DNA of 64,000 nucleotides from JAICMB01 sp963838885 (GTDB taxonomy: Bacteria > Acidobacteriota > Terriglobia > Bryobacterales > Bryobacteraceae), in assembly GCA_963838885.1 (NCBI GenBank), contig CAWITB010000004.1, positions 147,819 through 211,818 of the forward strand, in the 5' to 3' direction. Numbering within the stretch: the first letter of the stretch is position 1; the number at the start of each line of letters is the position of its first letter. Below the pieces are notes generated by a model. That model ran no database searches, was not told the origin of the DNA, and worked only from the letters and a program-made list of their open reading frames with translations. The translations under genes and the position numbers were made by a program. This document shows positions 16,423 to 25,640 of this stretch, one piece after another.

Positions 16423-17757
16423 CTACTTCTTTGCCGCTACCGCCGGTTTTACATCCCCGGCCGATCGTTCGAGATCCTCAACCGTTTTGGCATCGAGCTC
16501 GTATAAGGACGGCTCATTTTCGCGCTGGGCGATGTATTTGGCGCCGTTCTTCGAGATCAGAACCTTTTCGACGCGCTTGCCGTCATTGGAGGTCACCGTG
16601 ATAGTGATGACCGGCGTTGTAAAGCCGCTATCGGCGAAGCTCGTCGCGGAGAGATCGCGCAGTTTGTCGAGGAACGACTGCACGCTGGTCGCGTCCATTT
16701 TCTTGCCATTCGAAAGCCAGTTCTCGCCGGATTTCGTGAAGGAGTACGATTTCGCGCCATCCTGCATTTCGATCTTGTTGGGATCGGTGAAACCAAAATC
16801 GAACAGTTTCTTGTTGCGGAAATCATCGAGGCCCTTGTCGAGGCCCGTGCCGAGATCGTTGGGAACCTTGTATACGCCTTCCACGACGCTCGATTTGGCG
16901 TAGTAATCGTCCTTGTTCTTGTGGACCTGAAGCTCCTCCGTACCGGACGGGCCGGTTACTTTGACGGTTGCAAGGGGCGAACCGGATGCGAAGGCCGCGG
17001 CGGCTTTCTTCGCGTCCTCGTCCGAGACGCCGGTGTCCATCTTGGCATCCTTGATCTTGCGGACCAGCTCTTCCACCTGCAGGCCGTCGGCGCGCAATGG
17101 CTTGGGCTTTACGATTTGCCAAGTGTCCTTATCGCGGCCGAATTCGATGTCCTGGCTCTTGCCCTTCGCCCGGTCAATCAGCTCCAGTCGGGTGATTTTG
17201 TCGGAATCCACTGTCAGCAGGCGCTTGTCGCGCAGATCCGTGGGGCCTTTATCGATGCTGGTTTTGCTGTAGCTCGCCAGCGTGAAAATGCGAGGATCGT
17301 TTTCGAGCTTGGCGTAAGCGGCGCTGCCGGTAGGCGTGTCATCGCCGATCAACAGCTCCCGGGTCTTACCGTTTTTCTGCGTGAGCGTGACGGTCAGCGC
17401 CGGCTGCGTGAGGCCGTACTGATTCAGGTTGCTCGCCTTATCTTCGACCAGACGATCGGAGTTAAGCGACGCGAGCGTTGAGAGCATGCTTGAAACGGCA
17501 TCCTGATCTACGGGCAGCGGCTTCGGCTGCGTCATATCCCACTTCCCGGAGCTGTTTCTCGCGAGAACGACTTCGCGGCCGTCCTTTTTCTTCAAGTCGA
17601 TCTTGGTGATGTCGCTCTCGTTTAATGAAAGGATCTTGGGCGCCGTGTCGGCGGAGGATTTCGATTCGTCCGGCGCCTTGCGATGATTCGACCAGTAGAG
17701 TAAACCAACCAGCGCCGCCAGCACCACGGCTGCGGCGGCTAAACCGCGTCCACGCAT
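16423..17757 (-). CDS. DUF4340-domain envelope protein of GldG-type ABC locus
   Basis: 444 aa starting MRGRGLAAAAVVLAALVGL at 17757, whose ATG overlaps the upstream stop by one base. One N-terminal membrane anchor is followed by repeated beta domains of the DUF4340 kind (DITKIDLKKKDGREVVL; KITRLELIDRAKGKSQDIEF; TSVQSFLDKLRDLSATSFAD). It is the last gene of the ABC ATPase / permease / GldG / DUF4340 operon. Such sets occur in many phyla; some resemble gliding-motility GldAFG, but the transported substrate is unknown. It is predicted to face the periplasm. Confidence 0.85.
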   Translation of the reverse strand: MRGRGLAAAAVVLAALVGLLYWSNHRKAPDESKSSADTAPKILSLNESDITKIDLKKKDGREVVLARNSSGKWDMTQPKPLPVDQDAVSSMLSTLASLNSDRLVEDKASNLNQYGLTQPALTVTLTQKNGKTRELLIGDDTPTGSAAYAKLENDPRIFTLASYSKTSIDKGPTDLRDKRLLTVDSDKITRLELIDRAKGKSQDIEFGRDKDTWQIVKPKPLRADGLQVEELVRKIKDAKMDTGVSDEDAKKAAAAFASGSPLATVKVTGPSGTEELQVHKNKDDYYAKSSVVEGVYKVPNDLGTGLDKGLDDFRNKKLFDFGFTDPNKIEMQDGAKSYSFTKSGENWLSNGKKMDATSVQSFLDKLRDLSATSFADSGFTTPVITITVTSNDGKRVEKVLISKNGAKYIAQRENEPSLYELDAKTVEDLERSAGDVKPAVAAKK

Positions 17758-19157
17758 TAGTGCCCCCGCCTCCGCCACCACACGGAAACGCCGCCGATGA
17801 CCACGACCAAGGGAAGAAAGAGCTGACTGAACCAGGTGACCCAGCGCATCTGATAACGGGTCATGGTGACATTTTGATTTTCTTGCTGCTTGGGCCGGAT
17901 CGAAATAAGATCCTCGTCCGAAGCAAGCCAATTGATGGTGTTCAGCGCGAGATCCTGGTTGCCGTTAAAGCCGATGAAGGAGTTTTCAGCCCAGCGCGCG
18001 CTTCCGAAAACCACGAAACGGCCCTGGCTGTTCTCCTTGCCGGTGTTATAGGTTCCGGCCGCGGCAATGGTGAGTGGGCCTTTCTTGTTCTTCGGATCGT
18101 CTGGATTCACCTGCGGAGAGCTGAGATTCGTAGTCGCGAGACTGCTTGCGGACGAGTCGATGAGCTTCTCGACCGTGGTCTTATCGCCGTTCTTGATCTG
18201 CATCGAGCGCGCCAGCGGAAAGCCTGTTGCCGTGCGCTTCATTTCATTGACAATGGTCTGCGATGGATAGCTCGTTACGAGCGCGACCTCGGGACCGAGG
18301 CCGGCGAGCTGCCCGATGGGGTTCAGATCCAAGATCAGATCCTTGTCCATGGTGACGCCCCAGCTCTGCAGCAAGTTCGTGAGGGGCGTGTTCTCCGCGA
18401 TTTCGGTGCGGCCCATTTTCAGCGGCGGTTCCAGCATGATTAACGCCCGTCCGCCATTTTCGACATATTTCTTCAGGGCATCCACTTCGGGCTGCTGTAG
18501 ATCGGACGTCGGGCCGGCAATGGCAACGACGGTGCAATCGGACGGAATCTCCGCCTTTTGAAGCAGGTTGATCGATTTCGTCTGATAATTATCGTGACCC
18601 AACACGTCCTTCAATTTTGAAAGCCCGGAGCGGTCGCTATCGTCGAGCTGCGGCTCGCCGTTGCCGGCCACGAAACAAACCGTGCGCGTGGTGTTTTTCA
18701 GGTCGCGTATAAAGGCGCCGGTGATGCCCTCTTCGGTCATCGCCTTGGCTTCTTCATCCCGCGCGCCGACCTGCACCAAAGTCGTGCCGTAGTGCAGCTC
18801 TTTCAGACCGGCGGCCATGGCGGCGGCGCGCGCGGCCGACGGATTCTTGTCGGGATCGACATACTGCACGTGGATCTTGCGCGATAAATTCTGGTAGCGC
18901 TCGAGCAAATCCTTGGCTTGCTGGAAGCGGCTCGCCTGATCGATATAAATGATATTGGCATTGCCCTTCAGGCCTCGTACGATCTTCGCCGTCTGGTCCG
19001 AAAGGCTGTAACGCTTATTCGCCGTTGCATCATAGGATTTGTTGTAGCGGTCGGCCAAAACATTGGCCACCACGATAACCGCAATGATGACGAGAATATA
19101 AACAGTCGCGTAAGCCGCGTACTTCGTTTGCCTGGCTTTGAGCCACTGAGTGTTCAT
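17757..19157 (-). CDS. GldG-family ABC-associated membrane protein
   Basis: 466 aa, ATG start. A transmembrane helix (about 14-35) is followed by a large periplasmic domain: DATANKRYSLSDQTAKIVRG, IHVQYVDPDKNPSAARAA, VCFVAGNGEPQLDD and the GldG-like GGRALIMLEPPLKMG. A C-terminal helix (WFSQLFLPLVVVIGGVSVWW) and RRRGH end it. This is the auxiliary component (ABC_transp_aux) of the export system upstream. It follows the permease by three bases. Confidence 0.88.
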   Translation of the reverse strand: MNTQWLKARQTKYAAYATVYILVIIAVIVVANVLADRYNKSYDATANKRYSLSDQTAKIVRGLKGNANIIYIDQASRFQQAKDLLERYQNLSRKIHVQYVDPDKNPSAARAAAMAAGLKELHYGTTLVQVGARDEEAKAMTEEGITGAFIRDLKNTTRTVCFVAGNGEPQLDDSDRSGLSKLKDVLGHDNYQTKSINLLQKAEIPSDCTVVAIAGPTSDLQQPEVDALKKYVENGGRALIMLEPPLKMGRTEIAENTPLTNLLQSWGVTMDKDLILDLNPIGQLAGLGPEVALVTSYPSQTIVNEMKRTATGFPLARSMQIKNGDKTTVEKLIDSSASSLATTNLSSPQVNPDDPKNKKGPLTIAAAGTYNTGKENSQGRFVVFGSARWAENSFIGFNGNQDLALNTINWLASDEDLISIRPKQQENQNVTMTRYQMRWVTWFSQLFLPLVVVIGGVSVWWRRRGH

Positions 19158-19160
19158 GCG

Positions 19161-19928
19161 TTAAGACCTCCAGCGGAGACTCTCCATCGACCGCTGCGTA
19201 AAGAACAGGCCGAGGAAAATCACCGTCACATAATAAATTGCGTCTTTGGTATCGAGGACTCCCTTCGAGAACGACTCGAAGTGCGTCACGACAGACATAT
19301 AAGCGAGCACGCGCGCCCAGGCCGCGGTTTCGTAGCCGCTCACCCACTCGAGCACCCACAGCAGCAGGCAAACGCCGAAGGTGGCCGCGCCCGCGATAAT
19401 TTGATTTCTGGTGAGCGTGGAGATGAACGTCCCGATGGCGAGCAGACCGCCGGCCTGCAGCAGCAGGCCGAGATAGCCGATCGCCAGCGGCTTCCAGTCG
19501 GGGTTGCCGTACGCGAACAGGAACGCAAAATTGATGGCCGTGAACGCGAGCAAACAGGCATAAAGAATGACCGCGGCCAGCCATTTGCCGACGATCACTT
19601 CGTAGTCCCGAATCGGCGACGTGACCAGCAGCTCGATTGTGCCGGTGCGCTTTTCTTCCGCGAACAGGCGCATCGTGATCATCGGAATAAAGAACAACCC
19701 GATGACGCTGACGTTCGACAGCAGCGGACGAATGATCTGCTCGTTGATGTTCATCGGAAACGGCTGGCCGCGCATCTGCGATTCCATGCCGATATAGACG
19801 AAGTAGCCGAGCGAGTTCCAGAAGAAGAACCCGAAGATCACGGCGAACATCGCCAGTAGCAGATAGGCCACCGGCGATACAAAATAGCTGTGCAATTCTT
19901 TGCGGCAGATAATTAGAATGTTTCTCAT
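19161..19928 (-). CDS. ABC transporter permease (GldF/ABC-2 type)
   Basis: 255 aa starting MRNILIICRKELHSYFVSPV at 19928; the frame extends to 20060 only as a shadow of the ATPase gene. Six hydrophobic segments and MRLFAEEKRTGTIELLVTSPI, the ABC-2/GldF coupling motif after the second helix, identify the permease. Its start overlaps the ATPase stop by four bases (ATGA). It works with the ATPase and GldG-like protein in the inner membrane. Confidence 0.9.
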   Translation of the reverse strand: MRNILIICRKELHSYFVSPVAYLLLAMFAVIFGFFFWNSLGYFVYIGMESQMRGQPFPMNINEQIIRPLLSNVSVIGLFFIPMITMRLFAEEKRTGTIELLVTSPIRDYEVIVGKWLAAVILYACLLAFTAINFAFLFAYGNPDWKPLAIGYLGLLLQAGGLLAIGTFISTLTRNQIIAGAATFGVCLLLWVLEWVSGYETAAWARVLAYMSVVTHFESFSKGVLDTKDAIYYVTVIFLGLFFTQRSMESLRWRS

Positions 19929-20932
19929 TTGCCGGCCTCCCCCGCGACGAGCTGTTCTTCGGGGACTTCCACGGGTAGCGGCGGCGCTTCCGCCCCGGTG
20001 AGCTGCAGGAAGACCTCTTCGAGGCTCATGGCGGCGGAACGGAGCTCGTTCAAATCCCATCCAGACTCAACGACGGCGCGCGCCACATCGGCGCGGATGG
20101 AGCGTTCCTTAAGACTTTCGACCTCGAACACGGAGCGATTGCCGCGCGGCTCCTTGGGCAGCACGCGGCTGACGCCCGCGATCTGTTCGAGACGGCGCTG
20201 CACGGCGGAGCGATCGAGATCCCCGTCGCGGGAGCCGACCTCGACCAGCACGGATTCCGCGCCGCGCGCGCGATTCTGCAGGTTCTGCACGGTGTCGGTG
20301 GCGACGAGCTTGCCGCGATCGATGATGATGACCTGCTCGCAGGTCTGCTCCACTTCCGGCAGGATATGGGTACTGAGGATAATGGTGTGCTCGCCTGCGA
20401 GGTCCTTGATCAGATCGCGCGTTTCGTTGATCTGCTTGGGATCGAGACCGGCGGTTGGTTCGTCGAGGATGAGTACCTCGGGATTATGAATAATGGCCTG
20501 CGCCAATCCCACGCGTTGGCGGTAGCCTTTCGAGAGCTTGCCGATGAGCTTCAGCTGGACATCGTCGATGGCGCAGCGCTTCAGCACGTATTCGACGCGG
20601 TTCTTGAGCTCCGCGCCGGAAAGGCCTTTCAGCTTGCCGACGAATGTGAGGTACTCGCGGACTTCCATTTCGGGGTAAAGCGGTGGTGTTTCGGGCAGAT
20701 AGCCGATGCGCTTCTTGACCTCCATCGGTTGTTCGAGGACGTCGAAGCCGGCGACAGTCGCAGTGCCGGACGTGGGCGGCAGAAAGCACGTCAGGATGCG
20801 CATGGTAGTCGTTTTGCCAGCCCCGTTGGGTCCCAAAAAGCCGACAATTTGGCCCTTCTGGACATCGAACGAGATGTGGTCGACGGCGATATTATGCGCG
20901 TACCTCTTGGTAAGGCCTTGGACCGTGATCAT
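19925..20932 (-). CDS. ABC transporter ATP-binding protein (GldA-like)
   Basis: 335 aa, ATG start. Walker A is GPNGAGKTTTMRIL, the signature LSKGYRQRVGLAQA, Walker B LILDEPTAGLDPKQ and the H-loop ILSTHILPEVEQ. A ~100-residue C-terminal domain follows (RLEQIAGVSRVLPKEPRGNR; MSLEEVFLQLTG). This is the ABC-2/DRA-type ATPase that energises the permease downstream. It is the first gene of the four-gene operon. Confidence 0.93.
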   Translation of the reverse strand: MITVQGLTKRYAHNIAVDHISFDVQKGQIVGFLGPNGAGKTTTMRILTCFLPPTSGTATVAGFDVLEQPMEVKKRIGYLPETPPLYPEMEVREYLTFVGKLKGLSGAELKNRVEYVLKRCAIDDVQLKLIGKLSKGYRQRVGLAQAIIHNPEVLILDEPTAGLDPKQINETRDLIKDLAGEHTIILSTHILPEVEQTCEQVIIIDRGKLVATDTVQNLQNRARGAESVLVEVGSRDGDLDRSAVQRRLEQIAGVSRVLPKEPRGNRSVFEVESLKERSIRADVARAVVESGWDLNELRSAAMSLEEVFLQLTGAEAPPLPVEVPEEQLVAGEAGK

Positions 20933-21066
20933 AGTGATTTATCGAGAAGACAAGATGTACAACAAAGGAACCGCTCCATAGGTGAAACAGTTCGGAAGAA
21001 ACTGAAATTTCATGGTAAGGCGCGCGGTCGTGCCCTGTCAAACTCGGGACACGGCTACAGCCGCCG

Positions 21067-21861
21067 CTACTCTCCGCCCGCAAGTCCCATGATGTGGAAG
21101 CCGGCATCCACATACAGAACATTTCCGGTCACGCCGCGTCCAAGATCGCTGGCGAGAAAAACGGCGGCATCGGCCACTTCGGCCGGATCGGTATTGCGGC
21201 GTAAGGGCGCCATCGCCGGCGCCGCTTCGAGCATCTTCGATAATCCTTTAACGGCGCGCGCGGAGGCGGTCTTGATGGGGCCGGCCGAGATCGCGTTCAC
21301 GCGAATATTCGAGGGCCCAAGGTCGTTTGCGAGATAACGTACGCTCGCTTCGAGAGCCGCTTTGGCGACGCCCATGACGTTGTAGTTCTGGACCACGCGC
21401 ACGGCGCCCAAATACGTGAGCGTCGTGATGGACCCGCCTCCCTGCGCCTTGGTCGCCATCAGCGGAGCGGTTGCGCGCGCGACAGCCACCAGCGAATAAG
21501 CGCTCACGTCCTGCGCCACGGCAAAACCCGCCCGCGAGGTTTCGATGAAAGGCCGTCGCAGGTCCTCGGGATTCGCGAACGCGATGCTGTGGACTACCGC
21601 GTTCAAGACCACATTGCGGTCCCGCAGCGCGGCCGTGAGGCCGTCGATCTCGGCGTCCCGCGTCACATCGCAGGCCACTGCTTGTCGCGCTCCAAGCTCG
21701 GCGCCTAACCCCTCCACGGCGCTTTTCTGGCGCTCGCCCTGATAGGTCAGCACGATCTCCGCTCCCTCGCGCCGGAACGCCTGCGCAATCGCGTACGCAA
21801 TACTCCAGCGATTGGCCACTCCGAGGATTAGGGCAGTCTTACCGCGCAGCAGTTCGGGCAT
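21067..21861 (-). CDS. fabI: Enoyl-ACP reductase FabI
   Basis: 264 aa, ATG start. It catalyses the last reductive step of fatty-acid elongation with NAD(P)H. LILGVANRWSIAYAIAQAF is the FabI cofactor loop, HSIAFA and LTYLGAVRVVQNYNVMGVAKAALE hold the Tyr-Tyr-Lys active site, and NAISAGPIKTASARAV is the substrate-binding loop. Triclosan-type inhibitors act on this family. It sits divergent to the heme-sensor gene. Confidence 0.95.
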   Translation of the reverse strand: MPELLRGKTALILGVANRWSIAYAIAQAFRREGAEIVLTYQGERQKSAVEGLGAELGARQAVACDVTRDAEIDGLTAALRDRNVVLNAVVHSIAFANPEDLRRPFIETSRAGFAVAQDVSAYSLVAVARATAPLMATKAQGGGSITTLTYLGAVRVVQNYNVMGVAKAALEASVRYLANDLGPSNIRVNAISAGPIKTASARAVKGLSKMLEAAPAMAPLRRNTDPAEVADAAVFLASDLGRGVTGNVLYVDAGFHIMGLAGGE

Positions 21862-21893
21862 GAGTGTTCTTCATTGTATGATGGACCCACGGA

Positions 21894-22772
21894 ATGAAGT
21901 TACTTGCAAAATTCAATCTGGCTTTCGTAGTCGTGTTCGGTTGTGGTCTGGGAATCGCCGGGTTTCTCGCTTACAATTTCCTGCAGAACGACGCGCGGGA
22001 CCAGGTGATGCGTCAGGCCTCGCTCATGATGGAGACGGCGCAATCGTCGCGCGCCTATACCAACAATCAACTGAAGCCGCTACTCGAGCCCGAGGAGCGG
22101 CAGAAGAACGTTTTTCTGCCGCAAACGGTACCGGCCTTTGCCGCCACGGAAAGCTTTCAGTATTTGCGCAAGACGTATCCCGCCTACACATACAAAGAGG
22201 CGACGCTGAATCCCACGAACTTGCGCGACCGCGCTCTCGATTGGGAAGCGGACATCGTCAACACCTTCCGGAACCACCAGGACCGTAAGCAAATGACCGG
22301 AGAAAGAGCGACTCCGGACGGCCCCTCGCTATTTCTCGCCAGACCCATCCGCGCCCCGCAGCCGTGTCTGGAATGCCACAGCGTTCCGGCGCGCGCGCCG
22401 CGCACGATGATTAAGGTCTACGGAACCGCCAACGGTTTTGGGTGGAAGCCGGACGAAATCGTCGGCGCGCAGATCGTATCCGTTCCCATGTCGCTGCCTA
22501 TCGGCATCGCCAAGCGCGCTTTCGGGACGCTGATGCTGTATCTGGCGGGGGTAGGCTTGGGAACGCTGATCATTCTGGATATCGCGCTGGTCTCGATCGT
22601 GATTCGTCCCGTCACGCGCCTGTCGGCGGCGGCGGATGAGATCAGCAAGGGCAATCTGGATATTCCCGCGCTTCCGGTCAAGGGCAGCGACGAAATCGCC
22701 GGGCTCGCCGGGTCCTTCAATCGCATGTATCTGAGTTTGAAGAAGGCCATCCAGTTACTGGACGAGCATTAA
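21894..22772 (+). CDS. DUF3365 c-type heme sensor with HAMP domain
   Basis: 292 aa, ATG start. An N-terminal transmembrane helix (about 5-28) precedes a periplasmic domain of the Tll0287-like DUF3365 type with NTFRNHQDRKQMTGE and a single CLECH (CxxCH) heme-attachment site. A second membrane helix (about 205-235) and a HAMP linker (VIRPVTRLSAAADEIS, VKGSDEIAGLAGSFNRM) end the protein. No kinase, cyclase or methyl-accepting domain follows. It may signal to a separate partner; the Ser/Thr kinase is convergent and only seven bases away. Confidence 0.85.
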   Translation: MKLLAKFNLAFVVVFGCGLGIAGFLAYNFLQNDARDQVMRQASLMMETAQSSRAYTNNQLKPLLEPEERQKNVFLPQTVPAFAATESFQYLRKTYPAYTYKEATLNPTNLRDRALDWEADIVNTFRNHQDRKQMTGERATPDGPSLFLARPIRAPQPCLECHSVPARAPRTMIKVYGTANGFGWKPDEIVGAQIVSVPMSLPIGIAKRAFGTLMLYLAGVGLGTLIILDIALVSIVIRPVTRLSAAADEISKGNLDIPALPVKGSDEIAGLAGSFNRMYLSLKKAIQLLDEH

Positions 22773-22779
22773 AGCGCGC

Positions 22780-23820
22780 TCAGCGCTTGCGGCGAGAGGC
22801 GAGAAATTTCGACCGGTCTTCTTCAACCGGAATTTCGCTGGCGAGCAATTGGTAGAGCTGCTCCACGTTTCGCGCCCGCTTCGCCAGACGGTCGACCAAA
22901 ATGCGCGCCATCGGCCCGATAAAAACGGCAAAATCACGGCGGGCTTTGTCGAGGATCTCCGCTGTAATCGGCGCCGCGTCGAAGGCGCGCAGCGATGTGG
23001 TCGTGACCTCTTTGCGGGCCGGGGAAGGCTCCGGAGGCGCGTCCATCGACTCCAATGCCGTCCGGAACTCGGCGGCGCTCTGAAAGCGATGAGCCGGATC
23101 TTTTTCAAGCGATTTCATGACAATTCGCGACAATGCCGGCGGGACATCCGGTTTCAGCTCAATAGGCGGCGTGGGAACATTGTGAAGGTGGGCGACCATG
23201 ATGCCGTACTCGGAATCTGCCTCGATCGGCCGCCGCCCCACGGCAATTTCATACAACATGACGCCGGTCGAGTACAGGTCGGAGCGTTTGTCCGCCGCCT
23301 CGCCTCTGATCTGCTCCGGCGACATGTATAAGAGCGACCCCAGAGCCGAGCCGGTCTTCGTGATCTGCTTGTCGCCTTTCGAAGTGGCAATCCCGAAGTC
23401 TGTCAGCTTCACTCGCCCTTCACGCGTCAGAAGGATATTGCGCGGCTTGATGTCGCGATGCGTGACGCCGTGTTCGTGGGCATACTCGAGCGCTCCAAGA
23501 ACCTGTTTAATATAATCCAGACCTTCGGCCAACTCGATCGGCCCCTCGGAAAGGCGGTCGTGGAGGGAACTCCCTTCGATGAGTTCAATGAACATCAGGA
23601 ACTGATTGCCGAGGCGCTGCGCCGTATACAAGGCGGCGATATTGGGATGCGAGAGCCGCGCCTGTATTTTGATCTCGCGTATGAACCGCTCGGCCGCCTC
23701 GGGAGTGTTGCCGAGGTCGGGCAACAGGACCTTCATGGCCTCGTCGCGGTCCGAAATTGTGTGGCGCACGCGGTAGACTGCGCCCATGCCCCCGCTGCCG
23801 ATAATTCCGGCGAACGACAT
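22780..23820 (-). CDS. Ser/Thr protein kinase, N-terminal frameshift
   Basis: 346 aa as read from 23820. Kinase motifs are complete: IGSGGMGAVYRV (P-loop), AMKVLL (Lys), THRDIKPRNILL (catalytic), TDFGIA (metal), MSPEQIRGE. A ~90-residue helical C-terminus lacks a membrane anchor. Upstream, another frame from 23869 reads MLKIQVYFDIGQRIGDYVV. Removing one C near 23814 would join it as GDYVVAGIIGSGGMG, the normal kinase N-terminus. The true gene probably starts at 23869, with a +1 insertion in this sequence. Confidence 0.9.
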   Translation of the reverse strand: MSFAGIIGSGGMGAVYRVRHTISDRDEAMKVLLPDLGNTPEAAERFIREIKIQARLSHPNIAALYTAQRLGNQFLMFIELIEGSSLHDRLSEGPIELAEGLDYIKQVLGALEYAHEHGVTHRDIKPRNILLTREGRVKLTDFGIATSKGDKQITKTGSALGSLLYMSPEQIRGEAADKRSDLYSTGVMLYEIAVGRRPIEADSEYGIMVAHLHNVPTPPIELKPDVPPALSRIVMKSLEKDPAHRFQSAAEFRTALESMDAPPEPSPARKEVTTTSLRAFDAAPITAEILDKARRDFAVFIGPMARILVDRLAKRARNVEQLYQLLASEIPVEEDRSKFLASRRKR

Positions 23821-23922
23821 AATCGCCGATTCTTTGTCCTATGTCAAAGTACACCTGAATTTTCAGCATAGCAGCTTGGAATTCAAGCTCTCGCGAAAGT
23901 CGTCGATAGGCGAGAATCGGTC

Positions 23923-24783
23923 ATGCAGGAATACGACATCGCACTGAAGATTCTGCTGCGGGGATTCGCCTCACGGACGCTTCAGCGCCTGGTGGGCGCG
24001 CCGGTCGAGAAGTGGCTTGACGTGGAACTGCCCCGCATCCAGAATCCCCGCGCGGACCTCCTGGGAGAAACCTCCGGCGGAAAGCTCGTGCATATCGAGC
24101 TGCAGAGCGGCAACGATCCCAACATGCCCCTCCGAATGCTGGAATACTTCGTTGGAATGTATCGGCGGTTTGCGCGCTTTCCGCGGCAGGCCGTGCTCTA
24201 TGTCGGAGAGGCGCCCCTGCGAATGGAGGCCGGCTTGGAAAGCGAAAGCTTTTCGTTCCATTACGAGCTGGTCGACATACGCGATCTGGACGGCGAGCAA
24301 TTGCTGGCGAGCGATCAGGTGGGAGATAATGTAATCGCGATCCTGACGCGCTTGAGCGATCGGACCGGCGCGATCCATGAGATCGTCGCGAAGATCTCCC
24401 GTTTGCAGCCGGAGCGGCGAGAGCAAGCGCTGGGGCCGCTGTTGGCCTTGGCGGGTTTGCGCGGGCTGGAAGCGGCGGTGGAGGAGGAGATAAAGAAAAT
24501 GCCCATTGTCATCGACATTCTGGAGAATAAGGTTCTCGGCCGCGAGTATAAGCGGGGGCGCGAGGTAGGGGCCCGGGAAGGCCGGCAGGAGGGCCGGCAG
24601 GAGGGGGAGATGAAGGGCCGACAGGAGGGCGAGTTGACAATCCTCCGCACTCTTATTGAGAAGCGCTTCGGCGCAATGCCTCCTTGGGCCGAGGAGCGGC
24701 TCACGACCCGGCCCGTCGAAGAGCTCCAAAATATAGCTTTGCGTCTTTTCGACGCGAAGAATCTGGAGGAGTTGCTCAGCTAG
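23923..24783 (+). CDS. Rpn/DUF4351-type PD-(D/E)XK nuclease-like protein
   Basis: 286 aa, ATG start. The N-terminal half has RADLLGETSGGKLVHIELQS, matching the D...ExQ core of the Rpn (recombination-promoting nuclease/transposase_31) PD-(D/E)XK fold. The C-terminal DUF4351 segment reads LTILRTLIEKRFGAMPPWAE. Between them is a charged linker with three tandem GRQEGE-like units (about residues 215-235). Relatives are DNA endonucleases that move between genomes or promote RecA-independent recombination. Confidence 0.85.
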   Translation: MQEYDIALKILLRGFASRTLQRLVGAPVEKWLDVELPRIQNPRADLLGETSGGKLVHIELQSGNDPNMPLRMLEYFVGMYRRFARFPRQAVLYVGEAPLRMEAGLESESFSFHYELVDIRDLDGEQLLASDQVGDNVIAILTRLSDRTGAIHEIVAKISRLQPERREQALGPLLALAGLRGLEAAVEEEIKKMPIVIDILENKVLGREYKRGREVGAREGRQEGRQEGEMKGRQEGELTILRTLIEKRFGAMPPWAEERLTTRPVEELQNIALRLFDAKNLEELLS

Positions 24784-24854
24784 GAGCAGGCACGTCGCCG
24801 CGTGGCGCACACGCGCGCCGCCTTGGGAGAATCGAACTTAACCAATCTGACGCC

Positions 24855-25640
24855 TCAGAGGTCGCGATAGGAGGCCAGTTGGACACCAGCGCAACGCAAC
24901 GCCTCCCGTACCAACGTCGAGGTTAAAGCTTGGAGCTCACTGACACGGCTCTCCTTCAAGCGCGTCGGCGCGCCGCGCAACTCCTCAGTACAGTATCCCG
25001 GATGACACATGAACTCCGTGCTGCCCTCGGGAATTTGCGCGATCAGCGCCGCAAGCTCGGCGGCGTCGTACCGCCCCGTAATACGGAATCCCCCGAAGTG
25101 ATCCGTGGTGCGGCATCCGTGCTCGGCCAGCACGCGCTGCAAGCGGTGGCGCATGAAGCCGAGTCCGCGGCTCACGGCGCGGCGCGTCCAGGGCGTTCCA
25201 TTTGCTTCCATGGGGAAATCGAACGGCCGGCGCACCCAGGGAATGCGGTACTCCTCCGAAATACGCGCTACCGCGTCGAGCACCGGCGGCAGCAGGTGCG
25301 CGTGCTTATGAGTGTCGAGATGGGTCGGCGCGATCCCGGCAGCGACGATTTTGTCGACTTGACGCCGCAGCTCGTCGTGGACGCGAATGCGGCGCGCCGC
25401 AAGCGCCTGAAGTAGGGCGGATATCGTCGGCGGATAGGGGTCGGAGCCTACCAGGACCAAGTGACATCCGATGTCGAGCGAGGGATTTTCGTGCGCCAGG
25501 CGCACCGCGTCGGCAAACGCGGCGCCTGGGGCCATTAGCGTCGCCGCGGTAAGAATACCTTCGCGGTGCGCCGCCACAATGCCGGCGTTGACGTCGCGCG
25601 TCAAGCCGAAGTCGTCGGCGTTAACGACCAGCTTTTTCAG
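24855..25640 (-). CDS. YdjC/HpnK-like polysaccharide deacetylase, CTG start proposed
   Basis: 261 aa if started at the CTG at 25640. The ATG/GTG/TTG-only start (TTG, 25604) would remove KKLVVNADDFG, the metal-binding Asp-Asp motif at the N-terminus of this family, so it cannot be right. The CTG overlaps the mlaD stop by two bases (CTGA), a coupling arrangement. THLDTHKHAHLLP holds the second metal ligands, and FMCHPGYCTEELRG the C-terminal ones. HpnK relatives accompany hopanoid genes; ChbG relatives deacetylate chito-oligosaccharides. Position after mlaEFD suggests an envelope-lipid role (inference). Confidence 0.82.
   Translation of the reverse strand: MKKLVVNADDFGLTRDVNAGIVAAHREGILTAATLMAPGAAFADAVRLAHENPSLDIGCHLVLVGSDPYPPTISALLQALAARRIRVHDELRRQVDKIVAAGIAPTHLDTHKHAHLLPPVLDAVARISEEYRIPWVRRPFDFPMEANGTPWTRRAVSRGLGFMRHRLQRVLAEHGCRTTDHFGGFRITGRYDAAELAALIAQIPEGSTEFMCHPGYCTEELRGAPTRLKESRVSELQALTSTLVREALRCAGVQLASYRDL

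Noticed and set aside
24580..24640. GGCCGGCAGGAGG tandem units as a possible DNA element.
   Set aside because: They are coding repeats (GRQEG) inside the Rpn-type gene.
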